Shown here: positions 35,490 through 44,782 of the stretch, in pieces | Position numbering within the stretch: the stretch's first letter is position 1 | Layout of the letters: each line of letters starts with the position of its first letter | Assembly: GCA_016712465.1 (NCBI GenBank) | Contig: JADJQZ010000001.1 | Location: 3,968,001-4,032,000, forward strand | Direction: 5' to 3' | DNA length: 64,000 nt | DNA from: Candidatus Obscuribacter sp. | GTDB taxonomy: Bacteria > Cyanobacteriota > Vampirovibrionia > Obscuribacterales > Obscuribacteraceae | Notes under the pieces: model-generated | What the model saw: the letters and a program-made list of their open reading frames with translations, nothing else | Databases searched by the model: none | What the model was told of the DNA's origin: nothing | Translations under genes and position numbers: made by a program

Positions 35490-38400
35490 TCAGTAGCGGT
35501 CTCTGCCGCCACCGCCGCCGCCGCCGAAGCGACGCATCTGGTCTTGCAGATGGTTGAGAATGATATCGGAGGGCACCGGTGTCTTCTCTGCATAACCCAC
35601 CTGACCATTGGCGCCGCGCCGTGGCACTTCCCGAGGACGGAAGCGAGGATCGAGGCGAACTTTGTCCACGTAATCCTTGGTGAGATAAGGCTGGCCGAAT
35701 GCCTGGGGATCAGCCATATGGGCTTCCACAATGCACTGAGAAGTGTAGACGGCGCCGTAGTCGATGCTCTTCGCATCCCAACGGGGATCGGCGTCCTGCA
35801 TATCCTGAACAATCTGCACATCGGCGGTGGTGACTCTGTCGGCACCCATAGCATTGGAGGCGATAGCCACCTGCGGCAGAGAGTTAGGATTGGTTGAGTA
35901 GGACTGAATGGCGGTGGCCATGAGATTAGGACTTTGTATATCCTGCCAGCTCATGCCGCTAGCCTTGAGATCTGCCACCACATTCTTAATCAGCTCAGGA
36001 GCCGAACCACCGAAGTACTGCAGAGCAGAACTGACGGCAGCTGACTGGACATCGGCATAACTGGAACCGGGGGCGCCGTTATCGCCTATCTCCACATCGA
36101 CGGTGACGTTATCAGTGCCGCCCTGGCCGCCGCCCATATTCTGAACGGAACCAATCTGCACCTGACCCTGGCTACTGCCCACATTCTGACCGGGCAGTCT
36201 CACCGACATAGAACCAAGATTCTGTCCACCGGCGGCATTGGTGTGGGTACGTACGTTCACATTGGTAGCATTGCCGGGCATCTGCACATTGCCCACATTG
36301 AGCGAGCCGGGATTGATGTTGGGCATAGCCTGAGACTGGCTGGGAGCATCCATGAGAATATCCATCTCAGCGTTGTTGTAGCCGCCGCCACCACCCACGA
36401 CACTACCGGTGACGCTGGTGGAAACCGGACCGCTGCCCATATTGACGTTGCCGCCACTGCTAGAGACAGACTGGCTGCCCATATTGATGCTGCCACCACC
36501 GCCGCCGCCGCCGCCACCACCGGAGCTGACCAGGCGCTGCACCACTGAAGTGCCTGTCTGCAGGGCATTGTAAGCACCGACATAATCTTCCGGTCGACCG
36601 CCGGCCGGCACCATGGAGACCACCTGGTCGATGAGCGGTGCATCGCGGCACACTTCCACATCGCCGGTAGCCAGCGTCAGGGCGCCCACACAGTTCACTT
36701 GCTCGGGCGTCATAGCCTGGGCGTGGTGGGCATACCAGCTGTCTCTCACCATTGGGTGAGTACCATCCGGTATGGCCGCATTGGCCTTGGAGTCTATGTA
36801 AGCGGCGCTACCGCGGATAGCGGCACCTCTCAACCAGGGCTGCGCTTTCAGTACTGCCATGTTGGCGGCACAAGCCCTGTTCAGCGGGTTGATGCCGATA
36901 CCATTCTGGATCAGGGCTTCGGTAGCGGGCTGCAATCTCCAGCTCCAACCGGATTCAGGCGTCTGATCGGTGGTCATGATGTGCACGGCTTCAGCTTGTC
37001 TGTCGTCATCCATGACGCCGTACCTGTTCTCGAGGAACTCAGTGTAGGCATTGCCTTTCTCACCGCTGATATAAGCCTGAGAACCAATGGCGGCGTGCTT
37101 GGCCATGGAACGAGCGAATCTTTGCTTGGCGGCGGCAGTCTGTGTCCAGGAACCGCCGTTGTAGGCGAGAATACCGGCGGCAACTCTTTCAAGAGCGCCC
37201 TGGGGTTTGTGTTCGCCTGCTTCAATGGCTGACGTCCTGGCGGCATCATAGGCTTCCGCGTCAGAACTCATCAGTTCACCAAAGGAGCCGGCCATGATAC
37301 CCATGGCTTTCTGCTCGGGAGTGGCACTCTCGTCGAAGCGGTAGTGCATGACGTGACCCTGGCTGTCATAAACAGCGTAGTTATTGCCGGTGCCGGAACG
37401 GCCAATAGTGGCACCCTGAGCCAAACGGATGTTGGCTGCAGCGACCCTCATCGGCACCTTGTTGTAGCCGGCCTGGTTGAAGCCTTCAATCACATCGGGA
37501 TTGGAAGGAGGCGGAGTCGGAGCGCCGCCGCGATTGGGTCCATTGGTAGACGGAACATTGCCGCCGGAATTGAAGCCGCCGCCGTTTCCACCACTGCCGT
37601 CATCACCGCCGTCACCGCCATCCATGGTGGTGAAGCGCGCTGGAGGCTGGCCGCCGTTGTTTCCGCCGCCACCCACTTGAGCCTGGGTGAAGATGGTTTC
37701 AGGAGCAGCCGGACCAGTCTGACTGCCGGTTCTGCCTGCACCAACCACACGAGCGTTGACTGTCTGACTGCTCTGCTGACCCTGCCTACCGGCATTGATG
37801 CCGGAATTCACACCGGCTACTCCGGCGGCGATATCAGCGGGATTAATGCCAGCTTGCTGTTGCTGCACAGTACCAGGCTGAGCCGTATTCTGAATGGTGG
37901 CGGAAGTGCGACCTTGCATGCCGGAGGCATCAACATCCTGACCGCCATCAACGCTATTCACGTTGAAGGCCGAAGGCGGAACGACAGGAATGCCGCTGGC
38001 GCTAGCACCCGTAGCCGTGACGGGAGACTGCACGTTGGCATTCAAATCACCGGAACCGCCGGAAGTGACATTGGTGGTGACACGACCCTGGTTATTGAGG
38101 CGAGCATCCACAGTACCGGCTGCTTGCTGACCAAGTTTGTTGGCGGCAGCTACAATACCGGCACCGGCAACAGCAGCTCCGGCAATATCACCGGGGTTCA
38201 AACCGGCAGTCGGTTGCTGAACGGTCTGCGCGTTTACAACACCGGAGTTGTTTATCGTAGCAGCAGTTCTACCGGGTGTGAGGCTGGTATCAGCGCCCTC
38301 AAGGCTTGCGCCATCAGGGGTGACGTTGACGCCGCCAACCTGCGGCATCCCCGTGCCGGTCTGGACAACCGGTTGACCGGTAGTGGGATTGATCTGCGCG

Positions 38401-41400
38401 TTGAGATTGGTATTTTGATCGCCGCCGACATTGACACCAGTGGGGTTGACTCGAGTCTGATTGGCAAGACGGGCATCAACATTGGCAGCGCCTTGCTGAG
38501 TCAACTTACCAGCGGCAAGATTGGCACCGGCACCGGCATTGGCGGCGACACCAGCAACATCACCGGGGTTGAGACCGGCATTAGGTGTAACGACAGACTG
38601 GTTGTTTCCGGCAGCAGCAGTATTGGTTATGGTGGCAGCGGTTCTGCCAGGAGTGAGAGTAGCATCAGCCCCTTCAAGATTAGCTCCATCAGGTGTGACG
38701 TTCACACCACCTAACGGCGGGATGCCGCTGGGGCTCACCGCAGCCTGTCCGGTCTGACCCTGGCCCAGGTTGCCGGTGAGGTTAGCGTTGCCGTCAGCAC
38801 CGGGTGTCACACCTGTGGGCGACACACGCGTACTCTGATTAGCCAGTCGCGCATCAACGGTATTGCCGCCCTGTTGGTTCAGCTTACCGGCGGCAAGATT
38901 GGCACCGGCATTGGCGGCGGCACCAGCGATATCACCGGGATTGAGACCGGCATTAGGTGTCACTACAGCCTGGTTAACCCCGGCACCTGTGTTGGTGATT
39001 GTGGCAGCGGTTCTGCCTGGACTTAGAGTAGCATCAGCGCCTTCAAGATTTGCACCATCGGGGGTGACATTCACGCCGCCTACCTGCGACACCCCGGTGG
39101 GGTTAACCACCGACTGACCATTACCTTGGTTAGGATTGAGGTTACCGGTCAAGTTGGCGTTGGCATCAGTGCCAGTGGGAACACCAGTGGCCGAGACCTT
39201 TGCACCTTGACTGGTCAGTCGCGCATCAACAGTATTGCCGCCTGGCTGGGTCAATTTATTAGCAGCCACACCAAGGGCTGCGCTGGCGGCCGCTGTAGAA
39301 GCTATATCGCCGGCATTGAGACCGGCTCCAGGCGTCACTTGTTGCTGATTGGCGCCGCCGGTTGTGTTGATTGTGGCCGCGGTTCTGCCCGGATTAAGAG
39401 TAGCATCGGCGCCTTCAAGATTGGCTCCATCCGGGGTGACATTCACACCACCGACGGGAGGAACGACATTAGCAGCACCACTGACAGGCTGACCGGCATT
39501 ATTCAACTGCCCCGAGACATTGGTAGTGACATCACCGCCACCGGCAGTTGTAACACCCTTACCGCCGGCAGTCTGCTTCTGCTCAACAGTAGTGGCGCCT
39601 TGAGCCAGTTTGGAAGCAGCCAGACCGGCAGCGGTACCAATACCGGCAGCAGTGGCAACGTCTTTGGCATCGAGTCCACCGCCAGGTGTAACTGACTGAT
39701 CGGCTCTGCCTGTGCTGTTGGCAGTGTTCAATGCATTACCGCGCACCTGTTGCAAGGGCGCACCGGGGTCTCCATCGGGAGCGATATCACTGTTCACCGC
39801 TACGGTGGTGGGATCGGCAGCACCTCTGGAAATATTCTTAGCCGCATCACCAAGAGCAGCCGAGGCGGCCGGAGGCACCACAGCCTTACCGTCTTTGTTC
39901 GGGCTTTCACCAGGCTTACTGACCAGGTTACCTTTCACATCGGTGGTCACCTGACCATTGGCACCTTCCATACCGGGAGCCTTCAAGGAGGTTTTCTGTC
40001 CGGTAGCATCAGGTCCGGTCACACCGGTACCGGCACCTTTAACACCGCCTTCGGTACCACCACTCTTCAAGCTGTTCAAGGCAGCAGCAGCCGCCGCTGC
40101 AGAACCGGCCGTGCTGGCAGGATCGCGCTCCACTTCCACGTCCATTTCGGCATTCTTCCCGCCGGTGGCACCAGTGCCTGTCTTGTCGGCTCCCTTCGGA
40201 AGCGCATTGGCCAGGTCGCCCGGCTTCAAGTCTTTGCCGACATTGGCAGCGGCAGCCGCCGCCGCAGTAGCAGCATTAGTGGCAGTGCTGCCGTCCTTAC
40301 CTTTTTCCTGCAACTTAGCATCGACACCAGTGCCGGGGACTGCACCTTCCTTGCCTTCCAGCTTGGAATTGGCATCCTTGCTGCCAGGTACACCGGTGGC
40401 TGATTTCAAGTCTTTGGCTTGCTGTTCGCCAGCGCCTTTACCGACACCATTTGGTCCGGCATTATTCTGCTCTTTCAGAGCTTTCAACGCTTCGGCCGCT
40501 TGTTGAGCAGAAAGATCAGCCTGACGGCCCTGCTCATCTTTGGCGCCCGGCGTCTGACCGCCGGTCAGACCTGGAGCCTGGGCAGCAGCCATGGCAGCAG
40601 TCAAACCTCCAGCAACAGCAGCAGTGCCGAGACCGGTCTTGGCCGCATCGGCGGCAGCATTAGCGAGAGTACCTTCCTTACCGGTCTTGGGAGGTGTCGG
40701 TATATTGGTGCCGTCTCCCTTGGCGCCGTTAGGGTTGAGACCGGCATCTTGAGCGGCTTTCGCTCCGTCCGGTCCGACTCCGGTGCCGTCCGGCTTACCG
40801 GTAAGAGGATTGATACCCTTGCCGGTGGGCGGAATGGGATTGCCGTTTTTGTCGAGTTTTGTGCCGTCAGGGCCGGTCTTAGGGCCCTTTGGTCCAATGG
40901 GATTGAGAGGCTGGCCGCCCGGATTATCAGGACCCTGACCGGGTACCTTACCGGTGCGCTCCGCTTCCCTCTTATTCTTGAGTAGTTCTTCGTTGTTGAC
41001 GCCCTGGGGCACGTTCAGATCTACGCCCTGGGATTTAGGCGAGCCCTTGGCACCGGCATAGCCATAGTTACCGATGGCATTGGCCAGGTGCATGGCCCTA
41101 TGACCCAAACCATTGGTGAGGGCCTTACCGGCAGATAAGAGACCTCCGGTGATGAGACCGGCAGAAATGAAGTCGGACATGGGCGAAATCTGAGCCCTGG
41201 CCAGGAAGGATGGCACCTGAATCATGATCTGGAGCACGCCGATGGCCATGACGATTTTGCCCCAGGGATTGAAGTTCGAGAGCACCACAATCACCATGAT
41301 CTTGAGCAGGCCGACCCAGACGAAGGTCCAGAGGCTCACTTCCACAAAGGACCGCACGAATCCCGAGGTGACGTTCTCCGTGTCAGGTGTGGCGAAGAAC

Positions 41401-42503
41401 ACCAGGAATATGGGTGCGAACATATACTGGGCACAGAGCAAGCCGGTCTGAATGGCTTTCAGTACCAATATATAGACGAGCTGGGCAATCAAGACGCCGC
41501 CCACGATCAAATAGAGAATCAAACCCACAAAGGCTACCAGACTGCCCACCGTACCCAGGATCAAACCGCCGGGACCGGCACCAAGCAAACCACCGAAGAC
41601 CTGACCGGCAACCGGTGCCGTGGCATTGGCCAGCAGACCGGCACCAGCCACCAGACCGGCTTTGACGGCGGCAGCCATGGCCGCATCAAGCATAGCCACC
41701 TGGTCGGCGGAATTGAAATAGATAGCCCGAATCATTTCGTTGGAGATCTGAATCTCGAAGGCATAGATAGTTGGCCAGGCAAGCATCAAACCAGCAGTAA
41801 AGATCAAACGGCCAACCGCACCCATGAGGTTGCCGCCGCCTCTCCAGGCTGCTTCAGCCCAGTACTTCCAGATACAGAGAATGAAGAGCAACAAAAGCAA
41901 GTCGACGGCAATGCCGTACATGATGTCGGCGCCTTGACGAATATAAGGCGAAATATCATCGGCCGGACCGCCGGAAGCAGCCAGTCCGTTGGTGGCAATG
42001 TTGGGATTGAGCACGAAGATGCGCAAAAATCCAGTCAGGAACTGCACGGCATCTGCTACCCAACCGTTTATAAACTCCGACAACCACTTACCGATAATCT
42101 GTCCGATGTTGGCAAAGAAGTTGGAAATAATGTCGTCGCCCCAGAAAGCAGCGAGACCTTCATATGTTTCATTGTAAGAACCGAAAGCAGGCCAGAGCTT
42201 GGCTTCCACGTTCTGAGCGACGGCATCGGTGTTCTGTTCAGCCTGCTCACGCACCAGGGTGGTCTGACCCGGTTGATCATAGATGTAGCGGGCTGTGGGA
42301 TCTGTGTTATTGGCATCCTGGCTCAAGTCGGTGGTGCTGTTACCAGTACCCCAATCCTGACCGGGACCTGGAGGCACATAAGTCTGAGCCTGAACCGCAC
42401 TGCCTGCAAACAAGGCGATAACAACTATGAAAGCAGCTATCGCCGACGTCAGACGCCGGACCAGAGAGACTTTAGCGATGTAGGGTGAGATGCCGTTTTC
42501 CAC
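35490..42503 (-). CDS. Giant VirB6/TrbL-like type IV secretion protein with tandem repeats
   Basis: 2337 residues, several times the usual VirB6 length; GTG start. Residues ~18-40 form a signal peptide ending AVQAQ. Multiple transmembrane helices lie between ~195 and ~450 (DLLLLLFILCIWKYWAEAAW; GLILYLIVGGVLIAQLVYILVL; FVWVGLLKIMVIVVL), as in VirB6/TrbL channel proteins. Residues ~480-1000 are Gly/Pro/Ala/Lys-rich and low complexity. Residues ~1015-1550 contain repeats of ~123 residues built around GGVNVTPDGANLEGAD and PGRTAATI. A folded, Cys-containing region follows to ~2000 (AMGIMAGSFGELMSSDAEAYD...). Gly/Asn-rich sequence comes next, and the end is an Arg- and Gly-rich tail. The extra ~1900 residues may form an extended periplasmic or surface structure (inference). 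Confidence 0.75.
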   Translation of the reverse strand: MENGISPYIAKVSLVRRLTSAIAAFIVVIALFAGSAVQAQTYVPPGPGQDWGTGNSTTDLSQDANNTDPTARYIYDQPGQTTLVREQAEQNTDAVAQNVEAKLWPAFGSYNETYEGLAAFWGDDIISNFFANIGQIIGKWLSEFINGWVADAVQFLTGFLRIFVLNPNIATNGLAASGGPADDISPYIRQGADIMYGIAVDLLLLLFILCIWKYWAEAAWRGGGNLMGAVGRLIFTAGLMLAWPTIYAFEIQISNEMIRAIYFNSADQVAMLDAAMAAAVKAGLVAGAGLLANATAPVAGQVFGGLLGAGPGGLILGTVGSLVAFVGLILYLIVGGVLIAQLVYILVLKAIQTGLLCAQYMFAPIFLVFFATPDTENVTSGFVRSFVEVSLWTFVWVGLLKIMVIVVLSNFNPWGKIVMAIGVLQIMIQVPSFLARAQISPMSDFISAGLITGGLLSAGKALTNGLGHRAMHLANAIGNYGYAGAKGSPKSQGVDLNVPQGVNNEELLKNKREAERTGKVPGQGPDNPGGQPLNPIGPKGPKTGPDGTKLDKNGNPIPPTGKGINPLTGKPDGTGVGPDGAKAAQDAGLNPNGAKGDGTNIPTPPKTGKEGTLANAAADAAKTGLGTAAVAGGLTAAMAAAQAPGLTGGQTPGAKDEQGRQADLSAQQAAEALKALKEQNNAGPNGVGKGAGEQQAKDLKSATGVPGSKDANSKLEGKEGAVPGTGVDAKLQEKGKDGSTATNAATAAAAAAANVGKDLKPGDLANALPKGADKTGTGATGGKNAEMDVEVERDPASTAGSAAAAAAALNSLKSGGTEGGVKGAGTGVTGPDATGQKTSLKAPGMEGANGQVTTDVKGNLVSKPGESPNKDGKAVVPPAASAALGDAAKNISRGAADPTTVAVNSDIAPDGDPGAPLQQVRGNALNTANSTGRADQSVTPGGGLDAKDVATAAGIGTAAGLAASKLAQGATTVEQKQTAGGKGVTTAGGGDVTTNVSGQLNNAGQPVSGAANVVPPVGGVNVTPDGANLEGADATLNPGRTAATINTTGGANQQQVTPGAGLNAGDIASTAAASAALGVAANKLTQPGGNTVDARLTSQGAKVSATGVPTGTDANANLTGNLNPNQGNGQSVVNPTGVSQVGGVNVTPDGANLEGADATLSPGRTAATITNTGAGVNQAVVTPNAGLNPGDIAGAAANAGANLAAGKLNQQGGNTVDARLANQSTRVSPTGVTPGADGNANLTGNLGQGQTGQAAVSPSGIPPLGGVNVTPDGANLEGADATLTPGRTAATITNTAAAGNNQSVVTPNAGLNPGDVAGVAANAGAGANLAAGKLTQQGAANVDARLANQTRVNPTGVNVGGDQNTNLNAQINPTTGQPVVQTGTGMPQVGGVNVTPDGASLEGADTSLTPGRTAATINNSGVVNAQTVQQPTAGLNPGDIAGAAVAGAGIVAAANKLGQQAAGTVDARLNNQGRVTTNVTSGGSGDLNANVQSPVTATGASASGIPVVPPSAFNVNSVDGGQDVDASGMQGRTSATIQNTAQPGTVQQQQAGINPADIAAGVAGVNSGINAGRQGQQSSQTVNARVVGAGRTGSQTGPAAPETIFTQAQVGGGGNNGGQPPARFTTMDGGDGGDDGSGGNGGGFNSGGNVPSTNGPNRGGAPTPPPSNPDVIEGFNQAGYNKVPMRVAAANIRLAQGATIGRSGTGNNYAVYDSQGHVMHYRFDESATPEQKAMGIMAGSFGELMSSDAEAYDAARTSAIEAGEHKPQGALERVAAGILAYNGGSWTQTAAAKQRFARSMAKHAAIGSQAYISGEKGNAYTEFLENRYGVMDDDRQAEAVHIMTTDQTPESGWSWRLQPATEALIQNGIGINPLNRACAANMAVLKAQPWLRGAAIRGSAAYIDSKANAAIPDGTHPMVRDSWYAHHAQAMTPEQVNCVGALTLATGDVEVCRDAPLIDQVVSMVPAGGRPEDYVGAYNALQTGTSVVQRLVSSGGGGGGGGGGSINMGSQSVSSSGGNVNMGSGPVSTSVTGSVVGGGGGYNNAEMDILMDAPSQSQAMPNINPGSLNVGNVQMPGNATNVNVRTHTNAAGGQNLGSMSVRLPGQNVGSSQGQVQIGSVQNMGGGQGGTDNVTVDVEIGDNGAPGSSYADVQSAAVSSALQYFGGSAPELIKNVVADLKASGMSWQDIQSPNLMATAIQSYSTNPNSLPQVAIASNAMGADRVTTADVQIVQDMQDADPRWDAKSIDYGAVYTSQCIVEAHMADPQAFGQPYLTKDYVDKVRLDPRFRPREVPRRGANGQVGYAEKTPVPSDIILNHLQDQMRRFGGGGGGGRDRY
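38090..39460 (-). repeat. Tandem ~370-bp repeats in the VirB6-like gene
   Basis: Four well-kept copies of a ~123-residue unit are spaced about 370 bases apart. Each has GGVNVTPDGAxLEGADxxL, PGRTAATI, a GLNxGDIA segment, an Ala-rich stretch, and VDARLxxQ. Degraded copies flank the array to about 37,900 and 39,960. DNA similarity between units is high enough for slippage or recombination to change copy number. Confidence 0.8.
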
Positions 42504-42608
42504 TTTATTTCATTCTTCTAGGCAAGAAAAGCAAGGCTCAAGACTGACTTTTCGGGGTGTCTTGTGGAAACACTTTAGGACGAAAATTAATATCTGTCAG
42601 TGTGGTTA

Positions 42609-42626
42609 TTCCCATCTAGACGGGAA
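42609..42626 (-). promoter_or_regulatory. Palindromic operator candidate upstream of the giant VirB6-like gene
   Basis: TTCCCATCTAGACGGGAA is an 18-bp palindrome with one mismatch, 106 bases upstream of the GTG start. Related palindromes lie at 43292-43308 and 45575-45592, upstream of two other genes of the locus. Confidence 0.45.
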
Positions 42627-42638
42627 ATCTGGCAGTTT

Positions 42639-43187
42639 TTAATCTTCCATCACTAAAGTTTTACCACTGTTCCATTGGGAGACAAAATTTGGGTCCGATT
42701 GAGAGAAAAGAGTGAGTTGCGAATAAGCATTGCGGAGTGAAGAGAACCACTGGAAAAACCAAGATCCAATTACCTGAACAAGGTAGGAAATGTTGAAAGT
42801 AATTTCCTCACCGCCGCAAGGCGAAAGTCCCTCATAATCATACCAACCACCATAAAACGCCGGCCAGAGCTTGGCTTCCACGTTCTGAGCGACGGTATCG
42901 GTGTTTTGTTCAGCCTGTTCGCGCACCAGGGTGGTGGGACCAAGCGGATCATAGATGCAGCGATCTGAGAGGTCTGTGTTTTCGGCATCATGGCTCAATT
43001 CGGTGGTGCTGTTGCAGGCGTCCCAATCCTGACCAGGACCTGGAGGTACATAGGTCTGAGCTTGAACAGGAGTTGCAAGCAGAGAAGCGCCTGTCAGTAT
43101 GGCAAGAATCACTGACGCCGGCCGGCGCCTTAAAGTTGCCCAGACACTTAAGCCCTTCCAAAATCGGGATAAATTGCGGTTTTCCAC
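42639..43187 (-). CDS. Truncated duplicate of the VirB6-like N-terminus
   Basis: 182 residues. I use GTG 43187 because GTG-GAA-AAC matches the start of the giant gene downstream; a TTG at 43217 would add 10 residues. It has a signal peptide (VILAILTGASLLATPVQAQ), then QTYVPPGPGQDW, STTELSHDAENTDLSDR and TTLVREQAEQNTD.VAQNVEAKLWPAF, nearly identical to residues ~40-110 of the giant protein. It diverges after that and stops before the transmembrane channel region, ending at VMED. The mature product would be a small exported protein. It could be a regulator or competitor of the giant protein, or simply a leftover of a tandem duplication. The extra cysteines (DACNST, DRCIYD, SPCGGE) are absent from the giant copy. 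Confidence 0.65.
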   Translation of the reverse strand: MENRNLSRFWKGLSVWATLRRRPASVILAILTGASLLATPVQAQTYVPPGPGQDWDACNSTTELSHDAENTDLSDRCIYDPLGPTTLVREQAEQNTDTVAQNVEAKLWPAFYGGWYDYEGLSPCGGEEITFNISYLVQVIGSWFFQWFSSLRNAYSQLTLFSQSDPNFVSQWNSGKTLVMED

Positions 43188-43550
43188 TATTCTCAATTTC
43201 CCCCGGAAGAAAAGCAAAGCACAAGAGCACCACAGGGCGCACCTCTTGCCAACAATTTAAATGCAAACACCCTCTCTGTCAGTGTGAGAAGTCCCAATTA
43301 GATGGGGATTCCGGCTCAGTTTAATCTCCAAGAGGGCAATCGGCTGGAGAGAGATGGCCCTCCTGGTTGCAACAAATGAGGCGCAAATGAAATTAGTAAT
43401 AATTTCGTGCATCTTCCTTCCAAATGACCGCAATTAGAACTAATAAGCGAAAAACGACGGAATTTCGCTCACGCCCCTGTTTTAAAAAAGAGACTACCCA
43501 AAGGCACTACGGGGCAACAGTCAAAGCATAGCCCCCGGCGCAATCGTCGG
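43188..43550. other. Intergenic region with duplicated leader
   Basis: No gene is seen. 43276-43327 resembles 42594-42645 (CTGTCAGTGTG, then TCCCA.. ..AGA.GGG, then GCAGTTT/TCAGTTT and AATCT). The duplicated unit therefore includes the leader and the degenerate palindrome TCCCAATTAGATGGGGA (43292-43308), 105 bases before the GTG start. The stretch 43330-43550 shows nothing else. Confidence 0.5.
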
Positions 43551-43585
43551 CAAAAAAAACAGGTCCTCTTGCGAGGACCTGTTCA
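43551..43585 (-). terminator. Strong intrinsic terminator
   Basis: AACAGGTCCTC and GAGGACCTGTT pair perfectly (11 bp) around TTGC; on the - strand a run of eight T follows (A-run 43552-43559). It lies ~30 bases after the stop of the pilin-like gene and marks the end of that transcript. Confidence 0.9.
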
Positions 43586-43613
43586 ATTTTCTTACTTTTG
43601 CGGCTAGTTCCGA

Positions 43614-44042
43614 TTAGAGACCGGCGCCCAGACCACCGAAGTTGTTGATAGCGAAGGTTCCGAGCAGGTGGACGGCAGTAGGTCCGCCGAATCCGATACC
43701 GAGACCTTTGGCTACGTTCATTGCAGATTCACCACCGTCACGCTGACCGAAGGCGATCTTCATACCAGCGAGGGAGGACGGAATGGTGGACAGAGCGGTG
43801 ACTACGCGGGAGATGTCTCTGGCGGTGTCATAGCCGTAGTCTGCCAACATACCTACTTCGTTCGACTGACCATAACGGGGGTCAACTGCGGCACCGACTA
43901 GACCCTGGGCATGAGCGGCCTGGTCATAAATACCGACTGCCATGAGGACCAGTTGAGGAGCGAGCAGAAATCCCACGCGAGTAGCGACTTTGAAGGAGTG
44001 AGAAGCTGCGATTTTTTTGGCGAGGGATGAAACTTTAGTCAT
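43614..44042 (-). CDS. Pilin-like (possible VirB2-type) exported protein
   Basis: 142 residues. A long signal peptide ends near QAAHAQ, giving a mature protein of ~97 residues. A second hydrophobic stretch at the C-terminus (GLGIGFGGPTAVHLLGTFAINNFGGLGAGL) and a middle helix (SRVVTALSTIPSSLAGMKIAF) recall VirB2-like pilins. A perfect AGGAGG six bases before ATG and a strong terminator after the stop suggest high expression as its own unit, as expected for a structural subunit. No diagnostic pilin motif exists, so the call rests on size, topology, expression signals and locus. Confidence 0.5.
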   Translation of the reverse strand: MTKVSSLAKKIAASHSFKVATRVGFLLAPQLVLMAVGIYDQAAHAQGLVGAAVDPRYGQSNEVGMLADYGYDTARDISRVVTALSTIPSSLAGMKIAFGQRDGGESAMNVAKGLGIGFGGPTAVHLLGTFAINNFGGLGAGL

Positions 44043-44110
44043 GGAGGACCTCCTAATTGGGTGATTTATAGAGAAAGTTTTGGTTGGTGTTTGTTGATTG
44101 CCAGCGCGCC

Positions 44111-44749
44111 TTAGTGTCTTACGATAGTGCCACTAACAGAGGTGGATGCTCCACCGGCGCCTGAGAACCCGCTCGATTGCGGTACGATTGATCCAGGTGC
44201 GAAACCTGTATTTCCGTAACTCTGAATTGCGGGTTTGTTGAGTCTTCCAGCATTAGCAGTACGGGCAATGTATTGCGGTTTGATTGGAGTTCTCAAACGA
44301 CCATTCACATTTTCGGATGACCGACGTGGCTGGCTCGTAGACTTGGCCGCTGGCAATTGCGGGGCAGTCATTGCTGAGGGAGATGCAGTCATAGGCTGCA
44401 TGGGCTTACCAAATGCGGGGTTAAACGCAGTGGTTTGCTGAGGAACAATTTGAGGGAAAAGATTTGTAGCCACCATGGGCTGGGGAGCGGGAGTCCGCTT
44501 TTTCAAAATTGCAGGGTTGACACCGAGGTAGCCACCACTGGTGGGAACAGAACCGCGGCTGACAGTGCCGATGGGACCGTTATAGGTGCTTCTCCGCGGA
44601 GCAGTGTCGCCTTCCAGCTTGTAGGTGTTAACACCGAAGTCGAAGCGCATGCCGCGGTTTCTGGGACCTTCTTGAGCGCTAGCGGGCTCAATGGCGGCGA
44701 CACCGAGGGAAAGAGTCATTAATGCTAGAAGAAAACTATTCAGTTTCAT
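44111..44749 (-). CDS. Secreted low-complexity protein
   Basis: 212 residues. The signal peptide ends at EPASAQ (~26). The mature part is rich in Pro, Ser, Thr, Asn and Arg, lacks cysteine, and has no recognised domain; the C-terminus is Gly/Ser-rich (SSGFSGAGGASTSVSGTIV). It sits between the pilin-like gene and another secreted protein, all in one direction. It may be an extracytoplasmic component or cargo of the type IV system. The basic composition would allow DNA or cell-wall contact; that is inference. Confidence 0.5.
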   Translation of the reverse strand: MKLNSFLLALMTLSLGVAAIEPASAQEGPRNRGMRFDFGVNTYKLEGDTAPRRSTYNGPIGTVSRGSVPTSGGYLGVNPAILKKRTPAPQPMVATNLFPQIVPQQTTAFNPAFGKPMQPMTASPSAMTAPQLPAAKSTSQPRRSSENVNGRLRTPIKPQYIARTANAGRLNKPAIQSYGNTGFAPGSIVPQSSGFSGAGGASTSVSGTIVRH

Positions 44750-44782
44750 TTCTTTTCTCCGGATATTTTCCGTTGGGGTTCA

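Noticed and set aside
37344..38714. Open frame of 456 codons on the + strand opposite the VirB6-like repeats
   Set aside because: It mirrors the biased, repetitive codons of the - strand gene, is Gly/Ser/Thr-rich without domain motifs, and has no ribosome site.
37850..39960. Regularly spaced repeats as a CRISPR array
   Set aside because: The ~370-bp units are in-frame coding repeats of a protein, not short repeats with unique spacers. No cas genes are present.
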